Below are positions 55,201-64,000 of a stretch of 64,000 bases of DNA, piece after piece. The position numbers were made by a program, and so were the translations under genes. Within the stretch, counting starts at the first letter, position 1. Each line of letters opens with the position of its first letter. The notes beneath the pieces are model-generated. The model was given only the letters and a program-made list of their open reading frames with translations. It did not search any database and had not been told where the DNA came from. Source of the DNA: Phlebotomus papatasi (lineage: Eukaryota; Arthropoda; Insecta; Diptera; Psychodidae); the NCBI RefSeq assembly GCF_024763615.1, contig NC_077224.1, positions 67,528,712 to 67,592,711 of the forward strand, written 5' to 3'.

Positions 55201-57535
55201 TCATTTTGTTTAATATTTTCTTGTGAACTTTGCTAAAAATACCTTGAACATTTTTAAAATTTTATAACAACAAAAAAGTCTCCCTAGAGAAGTATACAAG
55301 CCATTATGAAGAAACCTCGAGTTGGGAGCAGATATAAGACAAGGTGGCTGAAGGAATTTTGAAACTGTACGTTTTCTCTCCTATTTTAAATAGAATTGGA
55401 CGTTACCATGATATAATTAAGTTCCACAGACCAATTGTAAAGCAAATTAGATGTTGATAGAGCTCAGTTTCATTTAAGAAAATAAGAGAAAAAGTCATAT
55501 TTAAAGGTGACTCACTTTCCCCTATTAATTTCTCTCTGATTCAGGTCATATTTCGGTTCCAAATGCTCGAATTTGAGAGAGTCTACTGTATCTCTTATAA
55601 GAATCCAATATATTTCAATATAATCCAACATATAGCATTAAAAACACTCTAAAAAAAAGTTAAAATAACCTAATTTTTGAATCGTCCTATGGGTTCACAA
55701 TAGGTAAATTTATTATCCTACTAATGACCATAATTTACTAATCAATTAAAATAACGTCAATTAGGTGATTTTGAAAAATCAAATGATATCCAAATTGCTA
55801 GCAGGAAAGGATTTTTATTTAAAGTAGTCCTTTAATGACTTGAGAAAAATATCCCCAGTATTAAAAATAGATTTTTTTGTTCTTTAACGCGGTGTTCCTA
55901 TAACTTATTCGAAAGATATCTCATGCGGCAATGCAAATTTATTTGTATGCATAGACATTTCGCGCAGCTTTATTCTGTCCCAAAAATATGCATAATCGCG
56001 GTACCCTCTGTATTGCTTTTTTGAATGAAATATCTCCGGTATACTACTTTGTGGAAGACAAGGGGTAAATCATTCCTATTTCTTGATATGGATTTCTCGT
56101 TTCTCGAGTTTTACGATATAAAAAATGAGTGTCTCGTGTTTCGCTATCCATTTTTTGTTTTTCTTTTCGTGTTTCGCGATGCAAACAGTGGGTTTCTCGA
56201 GTTTGGCAATGCAATTTTTGGGTTTCTTTATGCAATTCTTGGGGTTTTCGGGTTTCGCGATGAAATTCTTGGGTTTCTTGATGAAAAGAGTGGGCTTCGC
56301 GGGTTTCACGATGAAATTAGGTTTCTCGGGTTTCGTGATTCAATTCTTGAGTTTCTCGGATTTCGCAAAGCATTTCTCGAACAATTGACAAGGGTTTCTC
56401 AATATAAGTTACCATATTGAAAGGAAATATTATAATTTTTAATTAAACACTTTTTGGCGATTAATAAAATCCTAATTAATTAATTCCTTTCTTAATAAAA
56501 TCACTGATTTTTGTGAATGATTTCACAAGGATATCCAAATCTAGTATATTTTTTGCCGGAGCTTGTTTAACTCCTGAACAAAGATATTTTTGATTAAAAA
56601 AAAAAACGTGAAATTGGTTTGGTTTACAAAATATATTACGAATGCGAATAATCGTGACGAATAGGAAAATCGGATTCAGAAAGCTGTCTAAATTGCAAAA
56701 GTTTACATGAACATTGTTTTTGTAAGGTTCAATATTTTAGATCTAGGATTTCTTAGTGTATATAAACGTGCACAGCATATAAACTGGTACAATTTCTTTG
56801 CATAATATTTACCCAGTTAAAGCCGAAACGGGCATTACGAGACAATCTCGGCGCCCAATTAAGTGCCCCGTGTGCTGGAAAACTGGCTTGATCTCCCGCA
56901 CTCCCATGCAATCTGGCAGGTCCTGTTTGTTGGCCAGAAGGAGGAGTGGCACTCCCGACAGATGGTCATTTGAAATCATTTTATCTGCAAAGGAATATTT
57001 TAGAGAAAATTCATGGAAGCGTATATGGATTATCCTGACTTACCAAAGACTTCCTGTGACTCATTCATTCTATCCCTGTCGTGGGAGTCTATAATATAGA
57101 TCACTGCATGTGATTCCTGATAATACTGCAAGAGAATCCGAAGGAAATAATAAGAAATCTTCCACTTTGAGAGGGAATAAGCTAAAAAATTTCACCTTAT
57201 CCCAGAGTGATTGCAATTCTTCTTGCCCTCCCAGATCCCAGAAGCTCAAACGTATTCCCTGAATGTCAATTTGGCCAATATTTAATCCCACAGTTGTGGT
57301 TATTTTACTGGGATTCATCCCTTTGTAGTTTTTCGTGAATTTCGTTTTAGCTCCCTCCAGGTAAGTCTGTGAAAGTGAGGTTAGAATAGATGTTTGATAT
57401 TTTTGGGGTTCTTCAAGTTTTTCCTGGACATTCTCTACTTACTGTCTTTCCAGCATTGTCTAGTCCTAAAATTAATACACAATATTCGTCCTTTTGCTTG
57501 AGATATTTATAAAAACCGTGCAAAAGTGTAAACAT
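52249..57535 (-). CDS. Arfrp1: ADP-ribosylation factor-related protein 1 (ARFRP1)
   Basis: Five exons: 57535-57443, 57366-57196, 57125-57044, 56984-56813, 52333-52249; GT-AG junctions with closing phase; 200 residues (human 201). The protein is a small GTPase of the ARF/ARL family. It has the P-loop GLDNAGKT (24-31), switch region KITTTVGLN, WDLGGQE (74-80), the guanine motif NKQD (134-137) and the SAL motif in VSALTG. It starts MFTLLHGFYKYLK and lacks the glycine-2 of ARFs, as expected for ARFRP1, which is not myristoylated. In known systems it acts at the trans-Golgi upstream of ARL1 and golgin recruitment. Intron 4 is 4.5 kb and holds three repeats. The gene lies head to head with Notchless, with AP-1 gamma behind it. 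Confidence 0.95.
52561..53765. mobile_element. TTAA-ended element with GGGTCATATATGACCC palindromes
   Basis: TTAACTCTTTCACGTCA at the left is matched by the inverse TGACGCGAAAGAGTTAA at the right. Perfect palindrome GGGTCATATATGACCC at 52920-52935, with variants GGTCGTATATGACCC near 52590 and AGTCATATATGACCC near 53625. No transposase frame is visible. It contains the 240-bp tandem duplication and lies in Arfrp1 intron 4. Confidence 0.75.
52940..53419. repeat. Perfect tandem duplication of 240 bp
   Basis: 52940-53178 and 53180-53418 are identical as read, starting TCGGCAAGGGAAAAGTTTAT and ending TTTTTGCTAAATACCA. The joint differs by one or two bases. The identity implies a very recent event or an assembly duplication. 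Confidence 0.9.
54002..54844. mobile_element. Non-autonomous element, TAGGGGAGACTGGGG family, copy 2
   Basis: TTAGGGGAGACCGGGACAAA at the left, ..TTATTGCCCCAGTCTCCCCTA at the right. The text matches 23730-24636, with deletions totalling about 60 bp. It lies in Arfrp1 intron 4. Confidence 0.85.
54845..56079. other. Arfrp1 intron 4 segment, no gene seen
   Basis: AT-rich. A lone right end GAATTTGAGAGAGTCTACTGTA near 55570 belongs to the TACAGTAGA family; the matching left end was not found. No other feature is supported. Confidence 0.45.
56080..56400. repeat. Minisatellite of GGGTTTCTCGGGTTTCGCGATG units in Arfrp1 intron 4
   Basis: About ten degenerate units of 27-36 bp (GGGTTTC..GGGTTTCGCGATGCAATTCTT). 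Both strands are open over 60-130 codons; the frames mirror the repeat and are not called as genes. Confidence 0.8.
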
Positions 57536-58010
57536 GATAGTCACAGATTTTAATCACCTTTCTACCATACTTTCACCCGTAGTGAATCACTTTTCACAGT
57601 GTAGCACGATAATTTAGAGATTATACTACTGATTGGAATCCACAGGATTTAATTTAATTGCCTAATTAGGGCATATTTTAATTGAATTAATTTGAGGTAT
57701 TTTTTATCTTGGAAAATTTTGCTGACAGGTTAGCGACTCGACTGCAGCGCCAGTGGATAAAATAGTAAAGAAAAATCCCTCGTGTTTACATTTTGCATGG
57801 GGATCACGCGAAAAGTGTTTTCTCTTCAATATTTAGTATTTTCTTTAAATATTTTAGTGAAAATTAGAAAATCAGATCTAGTAATTGAGTGTGTTTTGGT
57901 AAAATATCAAAATTGGTGGATACATAAGTGGTTTAACAGTTAAAAGTGTTTTTAAAGGGGCATAACCTCAAAAGTTTTTGTCCCGGATCCGTAGAAAATT
58001 CCAGGATATC
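57536..58010. promoter_or_regulatory. Shared 5' region of Arfrp1 and Notchless
   Basis: 475 bases separate the divergent start codons. No clear TATA box or other element was recognised. It contains GCGACTCGACTGCAGCGCCA near 57735, slightly GC-richer than its flanks. That it is a bidirectional promoter is inferred from gene order only. Confidence 0.5.
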
Positions 58011-59310
58011 ATGGAAATAGAAAAGAATTTGCCTCAAACTCTGCAAGTCCGGCTTGTGTCAGATACCGGGGAGGAAGCTGGACCTCCACTAGACCTTCCA
58101 ACAGTCACAACAACAACCCAACTTGGTCTCATTTGCAATGCCCTGCTGAAAAATGAAGAACCAACTCCGTTTCTATTCTTCGTCAATGAAGAAGAGATCA
58201 AGGAGAGCCTGGAAAAGACCATAAATCTCAAGAAAACAGATACAGAGAATGTTGTGGATATTGTCTATCAGCCTCAAGCAGTTTTTCGGGTGCGTCCGGT
58301 GACAAGATGTACAAGTTCAATGCCCGGACACGCAGAAGCTGTCGTTTCCCTGAGTTTCAGTCCGGATGGGCAGCATTTGGCCAGTGGATCAGGTGATAGG
58401 ACTCTTAGATTGTGGGATCTGAACACAGAAACCCCTCACTACACTTGCTCTGGCCATACACAGCCTGTTCTGTGTATAGCTTGGGCTCCGGATAGCTCAA
58501 AGATTGCCAGTTCGTGTCAAGCTGGAGCAATAAGGGTTTGGTGTCCAGACACCGGAAAGCAACTGGGACGTCCACTGGTGGGTCATAAGAAATATATCAA
58601 GTGCTTGAGCTGGGAACCATACCATGAGAATGCAGAATGCAGGAGGATTGCCAGTGCTGGAGCTGACAATGACGTTAGGATTTGGGATGTGATGCTGGGG
58701 CAGTGCCAAATGGTCATAGCAGGACATACGCAGGCTGTGACAAATGTCCGTTGGGGAGGCATTGGTCTGATTTACACAGCGTCTCAGGACAGAACGATAA
58801 AAGTCTGGAAAGCAAGCACAGGATCTCTCTGCCGGACTCTAACTGGCCATGGGCACTGGGTCAATTGCCTGGCTCTCAGCACAGATTACGTCATAAGAAC
58901 AGGACCTTTCCATCCGGTCACGGACAAAGGAAAAATCTACAAGAGAGATTCAGCCAGCAAGGAGGAAATGAAGGAATCAGCTCTTGCAAGATTCAAGGCT
59001 GTTTGTCCTGATGGAATTGAATCCTTTGTCTCCTGCTCAGACGACAGGACACTATACCTGTGGCAGTCCAATCGCACCAAGTGCATCACGCGGATGACAG
59101 GGCATCAAAATGTGGTGAATGAAGTTAAATATTCTCCGGATGTTAAGATGATCGCTTCAGCTTCCTTTGACAAATCCGTGAGGCTCTGGAGGGCTCACGA
59201 TGGGGCTTTTATTTGTGCTTTCAGGGGCCATGTGCAGGCAGTTTATCAAGTGGCCTGGTCAGCAGATTCCAGGCTTTTGGTCAGTGGCAGTAAGGATTCA
59301 ACTATCAAAG
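58011..59310 (+). CDS. Nle: Notchless / NLE1, WD40 ribosome-assembly factor (partial: first coding exon)
   Basis: The ATG at 58011 begins MEIEKNLPQTLQVRLV; the frame upstream reads on but hits a stop at 57963. The exon encodes 433 residues and ends AAAG/GTGAGT at 59310. The N-terminal NLE domain (about 1-85) has LFFVNEEEI. WD40 repeats follow: HAEAVVSLSFSPDGQHLASGSGD..LRLWD, HTQPVLCIAWAPDSS, HKKYIKCLSWEPYHEN, HTQAVTNVRWGG, HGHWVNCLALST, HQNVVNEVKYSPDV and HVQAVYQVAWSADSR. NLE1 binds the AAA-ATPase Midasin (Rea1) in late 60S ribosome maturation and was first found as a modifier of Notch. The terminal part, expected to be about 45-50 residues, was not found in the next 4.7 kb. Its start region lies 475 bp from Arfrp1. 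Confidence 0.93.
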
Positions 59311-59355
59311 GTGAGTAAAATGGAAATATTTACATAAAACGTATTGATATCATAT

Positions 59356-60470
59356 AGGGGATACCGGGGCAGATAAGCCAGTAAGTGAAATTTTGTGGGA
59401 AATATGTTGAATCTGACTCACAAATATTTCAAGGAATTTGGAGGAAGAAGAGAGAGGTTATTACTCTGAATAATTTGTTTAATATCCTTCCTAAGGAAAA
59501 CTATAACAGAACACCGCACTGTTGTACAATTCTGCCCCAATTTTATGGCAAATATGAGGTTATTTGAAAATAACCAGAAATCCTGAATAAACGATAAACT
59601 GAAGAAAATATTTAAAAAATCCAAACTTTCGTCCGGCCATGTCCTTTCTCCTAAAAAAAAAATTATTTTATTAAAAGTGGTCGATTTTTTCAATATTTGA
59701 GGTTATTAGGATTAACAAAATCAGTCACAAAAATTGCATACACTTGAAGACCTTGAAGATAATGCCAAAATATTTCGTGTTTTGAACAATGAAACTATAA
59801 AGGGGAATTCTGAACAATATGACAATGTCATATGACAAATTTTTTTTTAAAGTGGTAAATGCGGAAGAAATAATCAAAAATCCATCTCATATCAGTTACT
59901 AAAAGCTTCATAGTGTTGCTTGCAATGACAATTTAATTATCACTGGGATTTAAGTTTATTTTACTCTCTCTAGAATTTACCAAGAAAGTTTGTCATATGA
60001 CATTGTCATACTGTTACATAATTCTCTTACTGGGTTCCTATATTATTTAACGAAAGAGATCATTGTTGCGTTTGAGGTTATCATAACCTAACCTAATTTT
60101 ATTAATAAAAATACAAAAAAAAATTCTTGGGAATTTAATAATTGAAATAAAACTTATTATCATTTTCATATTGTATTATTTATTTTAGTTTTTAAATCAT
60201 CAAGACACTAATTTAAAAAAAAAACGATTTTGCTACTTTTTTCAAAGATATAAATCATTGGTGGGGTAGTTTCACATTTGCATTATTTTTGAAAATCAAG
60301 ATTTTTTAGACGAAAAATAATTATTTAGGAATTGTCCTATATACTTTCAGATAGTCAATAGCTAAAAGAGACTAGCGCATTACAGTTAATTTTAATATGG
60401 TTGATATTCGTTTAGCAATTCAGTCCTGATAAGAAGTTCAACTGCGTGAACTGCCCCACTTTCTCTTACA
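59356..60470. mobile_element. Diverged relative of the TAGGGGAGACTGGGG family
   Basis: ATAGGGGATACCGGGGCAGA at the left and AACTGCCCCACTTTCTCTTA at the right resemble the termini of 23730-24636. The interior differs and the right border is unclear. It lies in the first Notchless intron. Confidence 0.45.
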
Positions 60471-60590
60471 AATCTAAAAAATACTACTTTTTATTAAACA
60501 CCTTATCTCTGTAATTTCATTGATCAAATTTTTTTATTTTTGATAAAAAAAGGTTATCATAAAAGTTGTACTTGTATGGTACTTAACCCT

Positions 60591-61114
60591 TTAACCTTTT
60601 AACGACGAGACACTTTATACGGACTGAAAAACAACAATAAAAATTAAACTGAGAAACATAATCAATGATAAGTCTTACATCTAACCTTGGAAAGTCCAAC
60701 AGAGTCTGATTCGGTGTATTTTATGCTTCTATGAACAATAGGGCCATAAATAGCCCAAAAATTCAAGTAATTTTTCTGACAATACCAATGAATAATATTT
60801 TTCGCTTTAATGAAAAATATTACGCATGAGTATTGTAGTTTTTATTGCCAAAAGGATTTTGCTTAAAAAACATTAGAATTACAAAAAAAAAATAAAATCA
60901 ATTATGAATTTGAGAATTTAAAAATTCGCTATTTTTGAGCTTAAATATTTACTATATATCAAATAGCTAGAGACTTGCAATAAATATTCTAGATTCCTTC
61001 AATCTTCTACTTTACAATTATGTACAGACATAAGAAAAAAAATAACTTTAGGTAGTCAGGAAAAATTATTTTCTTTATGGGATACCGGTGTTCCAATCGT
61101 CCTTAAAGGGTTAA
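60591..61114. mobile_element. TTAA-ended element, TTAATCCTTTAAGGACGA family, copy 2
   Basis: TTAACCTTTTAACGACGAGA at the left, the inverse TCGTCCTTAAAGGGTTAA at the right, with ACCGGTGTTCC just inside. It matches 21354-21863 inverted through the whole body. Non-coding. It lies in the first Notchless intron. Confidence 0.8.
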
Positions 61115-61792
61115 TTTAGAAATGCAACCTCAAATTTCTATATAACCTCTCACTCACTCGTGAGATCAGCAATTCAAACATTTAAAAGACCAACATAATG
61201 ATGTACTAATTTTAATAATGTTTTTTTTATAACTTCTGAACATTTGATCCAGTCCCTGATTTTAGTACAGTTTTTGAAGAAAATTAAGTTACTAAAAGTA
61301 AATTACTCGTTACCTTTCATTATAAAGTTTCAATAAGTTTTTCAATGTTATGTTCAGCCTAACCTCATATCAGAGACTTCTTCTTAAATAAATGAACTAG
61401 GCTCCATCTAGACTAGATATTCTTCTGTGATTTTTAAATATACGTGCTCTTTATTCTTTCAAAATTTTTGAAGTTTGTTAAAAACAAACTTTCGAATTTT
61501 TCTTTGAAAATATTGTGCAACATAATTTAATGTTTTGAAATATTTTTTGCAATGTGTATTAAGCATTTTATTTTGATGTATTAAAAATAGTGAATCTATT
61601 TCCAACCGATTTGGTTAAATTTGGATTTTTTGGAAAGGTCTCGAAATTACCAATTCCCTATCTTTTTTAAATATTCATTTTTCTGTCTAAGCCGACCTAA
61701 GGATCATTATTATAAATCTTCGTTTTCTCAACGAAAGGAATTTATAATTTTATTGTAAAGCAAAGTTTGGAAAATGTGTTTTGCAATGATTG

Positions 61793-62137
61793 TACAGTAG
61801 ATTCTCTCAAATTCGGGCATTTGGGACCGAAATTTCAACCGAATTAGAGAGAAATTCGGGTGACAAATTTTTTGAAATGCAATGATTTTTTATTCATCTG
61901 TATACACATATCGAGTTTACATACTCATATTTGTGGTAAATTTCATGAAAACTCCTTAATAATGCAAAAACACATCAGCACTAAGACAAACCATGGCAAA
62001 TTTGAGCATATTTTGCTTTATTTGATAATCATAACCAATTTTGAAAAATGTCAACAAACTTTTTTTGAATTTAACTGCCGCCCGAATTAAAAAGTAGCCC
62101 GATCTTAAAAAAGCTGAATTAGCGAGAGTCTACTGTA
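61793..62137. mobile_element. MITE, TACAGTAGATTCTCTCAAATT family
   Basis: TACAGTAGATTCTCTCAAAT at the left, the inverse TTAGCGAGAGTCTACTGTA at the right; 345 bp. Non-coding, with TA borders. Confidence 0.8.
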
Positions 62138-62254
62138 CCTCAACATTTGGTTTCTCTTCGAGTATTTTGCAAAGTGTTTTGAACGTTCTTCCATCAATTT
62201 TTAGATAAGAAAAATACAGCGAAGGGGAAAACGAACTTTTATGAGCATTATTTT

Positions 62255-62590
62255 CTCCTTGGGTTACCTCTATCCTTGGCCTTCCTCTTGACCCTTATCT
62301 GGAGGCTCGTGCTGTTGACTTTGTCTCCCGATCATTGTACACTAGTGGGCCACGGTATCTCGCGGAGTTTGTGATGTCTGTTTCGTCCACTAGGGCTTCA
62401 TGTCTCCATGTGCCGGGTTCGTTCGGGGTGTCGCATTCTCCGCAACTACCTTTTTGTTGAGAGGGAGCTTATCCTCAGATTTGTGGCTACCACGTATACT
62501 CTTTAAATCCCGCACAATCAATTGTTTAGGGAACTTTTTTGTACAGAGAACAGCTTGTACTAATTATTTCTCAATAAATTGAATTAAATT
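62255..62590 (+). mobile_element. LINE 3' end with RT C-terminus and (AATTG)-rich tail
   Basis: A plus-strand frame reads TSILGLPLDPYLEARAVDFV, SLYTSGPRYLAEFV and SSTRASCLHVPG. After a frameshift near 62400 it continues SGCRILRNYLFVERELILRF. This is the carboxy end of a non-LTR retrotransposon reverse transcriptase, 5'-truncated and frameshifted. It ends in AATAAATTGAATTAAATTGA-type sequence at about 62570-62590. It is probably inactive. Confidence 0.65.
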
Positions 62591-62678
62591 GAATTATTTC
62601 CGAGATTTGCTTATTTTCATCTATCAGAATCATTCGAAAAGTTTTAGGTTATATTAAGCCTAACCTCAAAAAAATATG

Positions 62679-63023
62679 TACAGTCGGAGTTCCTCAAATT
62701 TGAACTCCTCAAATTTGAACGACGGTTGCATTCAAAATGTAAAATATAAGGTTATGTATAAGAAATTTTGCATGGAGTCTGAATTAAAACTATTTTTGTC
62801 TGGTGTTTCCTCAATATTGTCGTATTATATTAAGTTACTCAGCAAATTCCACCTATTTAACAACAAATTCAATTGATAAAATTCTCTAAAGTTATTTTAC
62901 TTAATTTAGGAAAAGTGAATTTTACATGAATTCCGTTACGATTTGAAAATATTGTTCAAATTTGAGGAGTGAGAAATGTCATCTATACCCCCCAAATGTT
63001 CAAATTTGAGGAACTCTACTGTA
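62679..63023. mobile_element. MITE, TACAGT..AGTTCCTCAAATTTGA family
   Basis: TACAGTCGGAGTTCCTCAAA at the left (with the phrase CTCAAATTTGAAC repeated), the inverse CAAATTTGAGGAACTCTACT ending GTA at the right; 345 bp. A truncated copy lies at 3372-3525. Confidence 0.8.
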
Positions 63024-63082
63024 GGTATAGCGATTGGAAATAGGCATTTCAATAGGAGTGTTGAAAATACATAGTAAACAGG

Positions 63083-63337
63083 TACACTAACAAAATCCGA
63101 AAAAGTTAAAATAACATTCCGGAAATGTTAATTTTACCCTGCAGTATTGATCCGAAATCGGTGTAAATATCACCCTTTTTAGGTGTATTAAGGGTTAAAG
63201 TCACCCTTTTCATGTTAATTTTACCCTTAAAAAGGTGTAAAATTAACATTAAAAAATGATGATAAATTTTTACACCTTAAAATTGTTGAAATTATGAGGA
63301 AAAAGAGTTAATCGTACCCCCGTTTTTTCTCAGTGTA
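63083..63337. mobile_element. MITE, CACTGAGAGAAATCCGAAAA family, copy 3
   Basis: TACACTAACAAAATCCGAAA to TTTTTTCTCAGTGTA; the body matches copy 1 at 27850 in the same orientation. It is the first member of a tandemly duplicated block. Confidence 0.8.
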
Positions 63338-64000
63338 GAAGAAATTAGTATCGAATTTCTAAATTCTTGTCGAAGTTTATTCAGTATAGTTTCAAATTCT
63401 AATCTACAATGTAAGACATATCTTGATCCTCTTTATTCTGTTTGTTAAATTCTGAAGTAAAAATTGTAAATTCTGAAATAATGTTGCAGTGAAGTTGGAT
63501 AGTTTTTATAAGATTTTTTTTGGATTTTTACGAGGTTAGCTCAGACACTGATAGAAATCCGAAAAAGTTAAAATAACATTCCGAAAATGTTAATTTTACC
63601 CTGTATTATTGATCCGAAATCGATGTAAATATCACCCTTTTTAGGTGTATTAGGGGTTAAAGTTACCCTTTTTCATGTTAATTTTACCCTTAATAAGGTG
63701 TAAAATTAACATTAAAAAATGTTGATATATTTTTACACCTAAAGTGTTAAATTTGTGAGGAAAAAATGTTAATCGCAAACTCTTTTTTTCTCAGTGTAGA
63801 AGAAATTAGTATCGAATTTCTAAATTCTTGTAGAAGTTTATTCAAATTATTCAAAAGAAGCTTCAAATTATAATCTAACATGTAAGACATATCTTGATCC
63901 TCTTGATTCTGTGTGTTAATTTCTGAAATAAAAATTGTATAAATTCTGAAATAAGGTTGAATTTAAATTGGATATTTTTTATATGATTTTTTTACGAGGT
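63338..64000. repeat. Tandem duplication of MITE plus 205-bp flank, reaching the window edge
   Basis: GAAGAAATTAGTATCGAATT at 63338 and at 63799 begin flanks that stay alike through GACATATCTTGATCCTCTT and TTTACGAGGT. The offset is about 461 bp. The second flank runs off the edge, so more units may follow. Confidence 0.8.
63545..63798. mobile_element. MITE, CACTGAGAGAAATCCGAAAA family, copy 4
   Basis: CACTGATAGAAATCCGAAAA to TTTTTCTCAGTGTA. It repeats copy 3 one duplication unit (about 461 bp) downstream. Confidence 0.85.

Noticed and set aside
56025..56420. 131-codon frame rich in FLGF
   Set aside because: It is a repeat translation of the GGGTTTCGCGATG array.
57978..58010. Upstream start for Notchless at 57978
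   Set aside because: It would need a TTG start; the ATG at 58011 follows and gives the expected N-terminus.

Overview
The window is nuclear DNA of an insect, most likely a dipteran. It is AT-rich, its genes have GT-AG introns, and the encoded proteins read like fly proteins; for example, AP-1 gamma has the fly-type two-methionine N-terminus. A nematoceran such as a sand fly or mosquito relative is possible, but the sequence alone does not settle this. No bacterial, viral, CRISPR or organellar features are present. The window holds five protein-coding genes embedded in a dense mass of short non-autonomous transposons, LINE tails and minisatellites.

Layout. 1-569 is the 3' end of an SNX29-like PX-domain sorting nexin (+). 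4764-6338 is Bap60/SMARCD, a SWI/SNF subunit (-, two exons). 13174-50431 is the AP-1 gamma-adaptin gene (-, 13 coding exons, 866 residues), of which about 93% is intron. 52249-57535 is Arfrp1, an ARF-related GTPase (-, 5 exons, 200 residues). 58011-59310 is the large first coding exon of Notchless/NLE1 (+), whose last coding part lies beyond the window or was not recognised. Arfrp1 and Notchless are head to head across 475 bp. AP-1 gamma and Arfrp1 lie in the same orientation and both act at the trans-Golgi network; the other genes have no obvious functional link to them.

Repeats. About 20 inverted-terminal-repeat elements were paired by eye. They fall into recurring families: pogo/Tigger-like elements beginning TACAGTAGA; elements with TTAA ends that look piggyBac-like; and families beginning TAGGGTGGAA, TAGGGGAGAC, TAGGGGAAGTGTGCC, CACTGAGAGAAATCC, GGCCTCTACACA and AGGGCAGAATCACAT. 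Three LINE 3' ends are recognisable by a reverse-transcriptase C-terminal pattern. Minisatellites occupy AP-1 gamma introns 3, 7 and 12 and Arfrp1 intron 4.

Most unusual: a nearly perfect 276-bp-arm palindrome in AP-1 gamma intron 6 whose arms carry a hammerhead-like core; a three-deep nest of transposons in intron 4; a transposon-plus-flank unit tandemly duplicated at the right edge; and TTAA elements that carry different palindromes just inside similar ends. I found no convincing new multi-gene system. All exon coordinates are hand-derived from splice sites and reading phase, and all repeat boundaries are by eye, accurate to a few bases.
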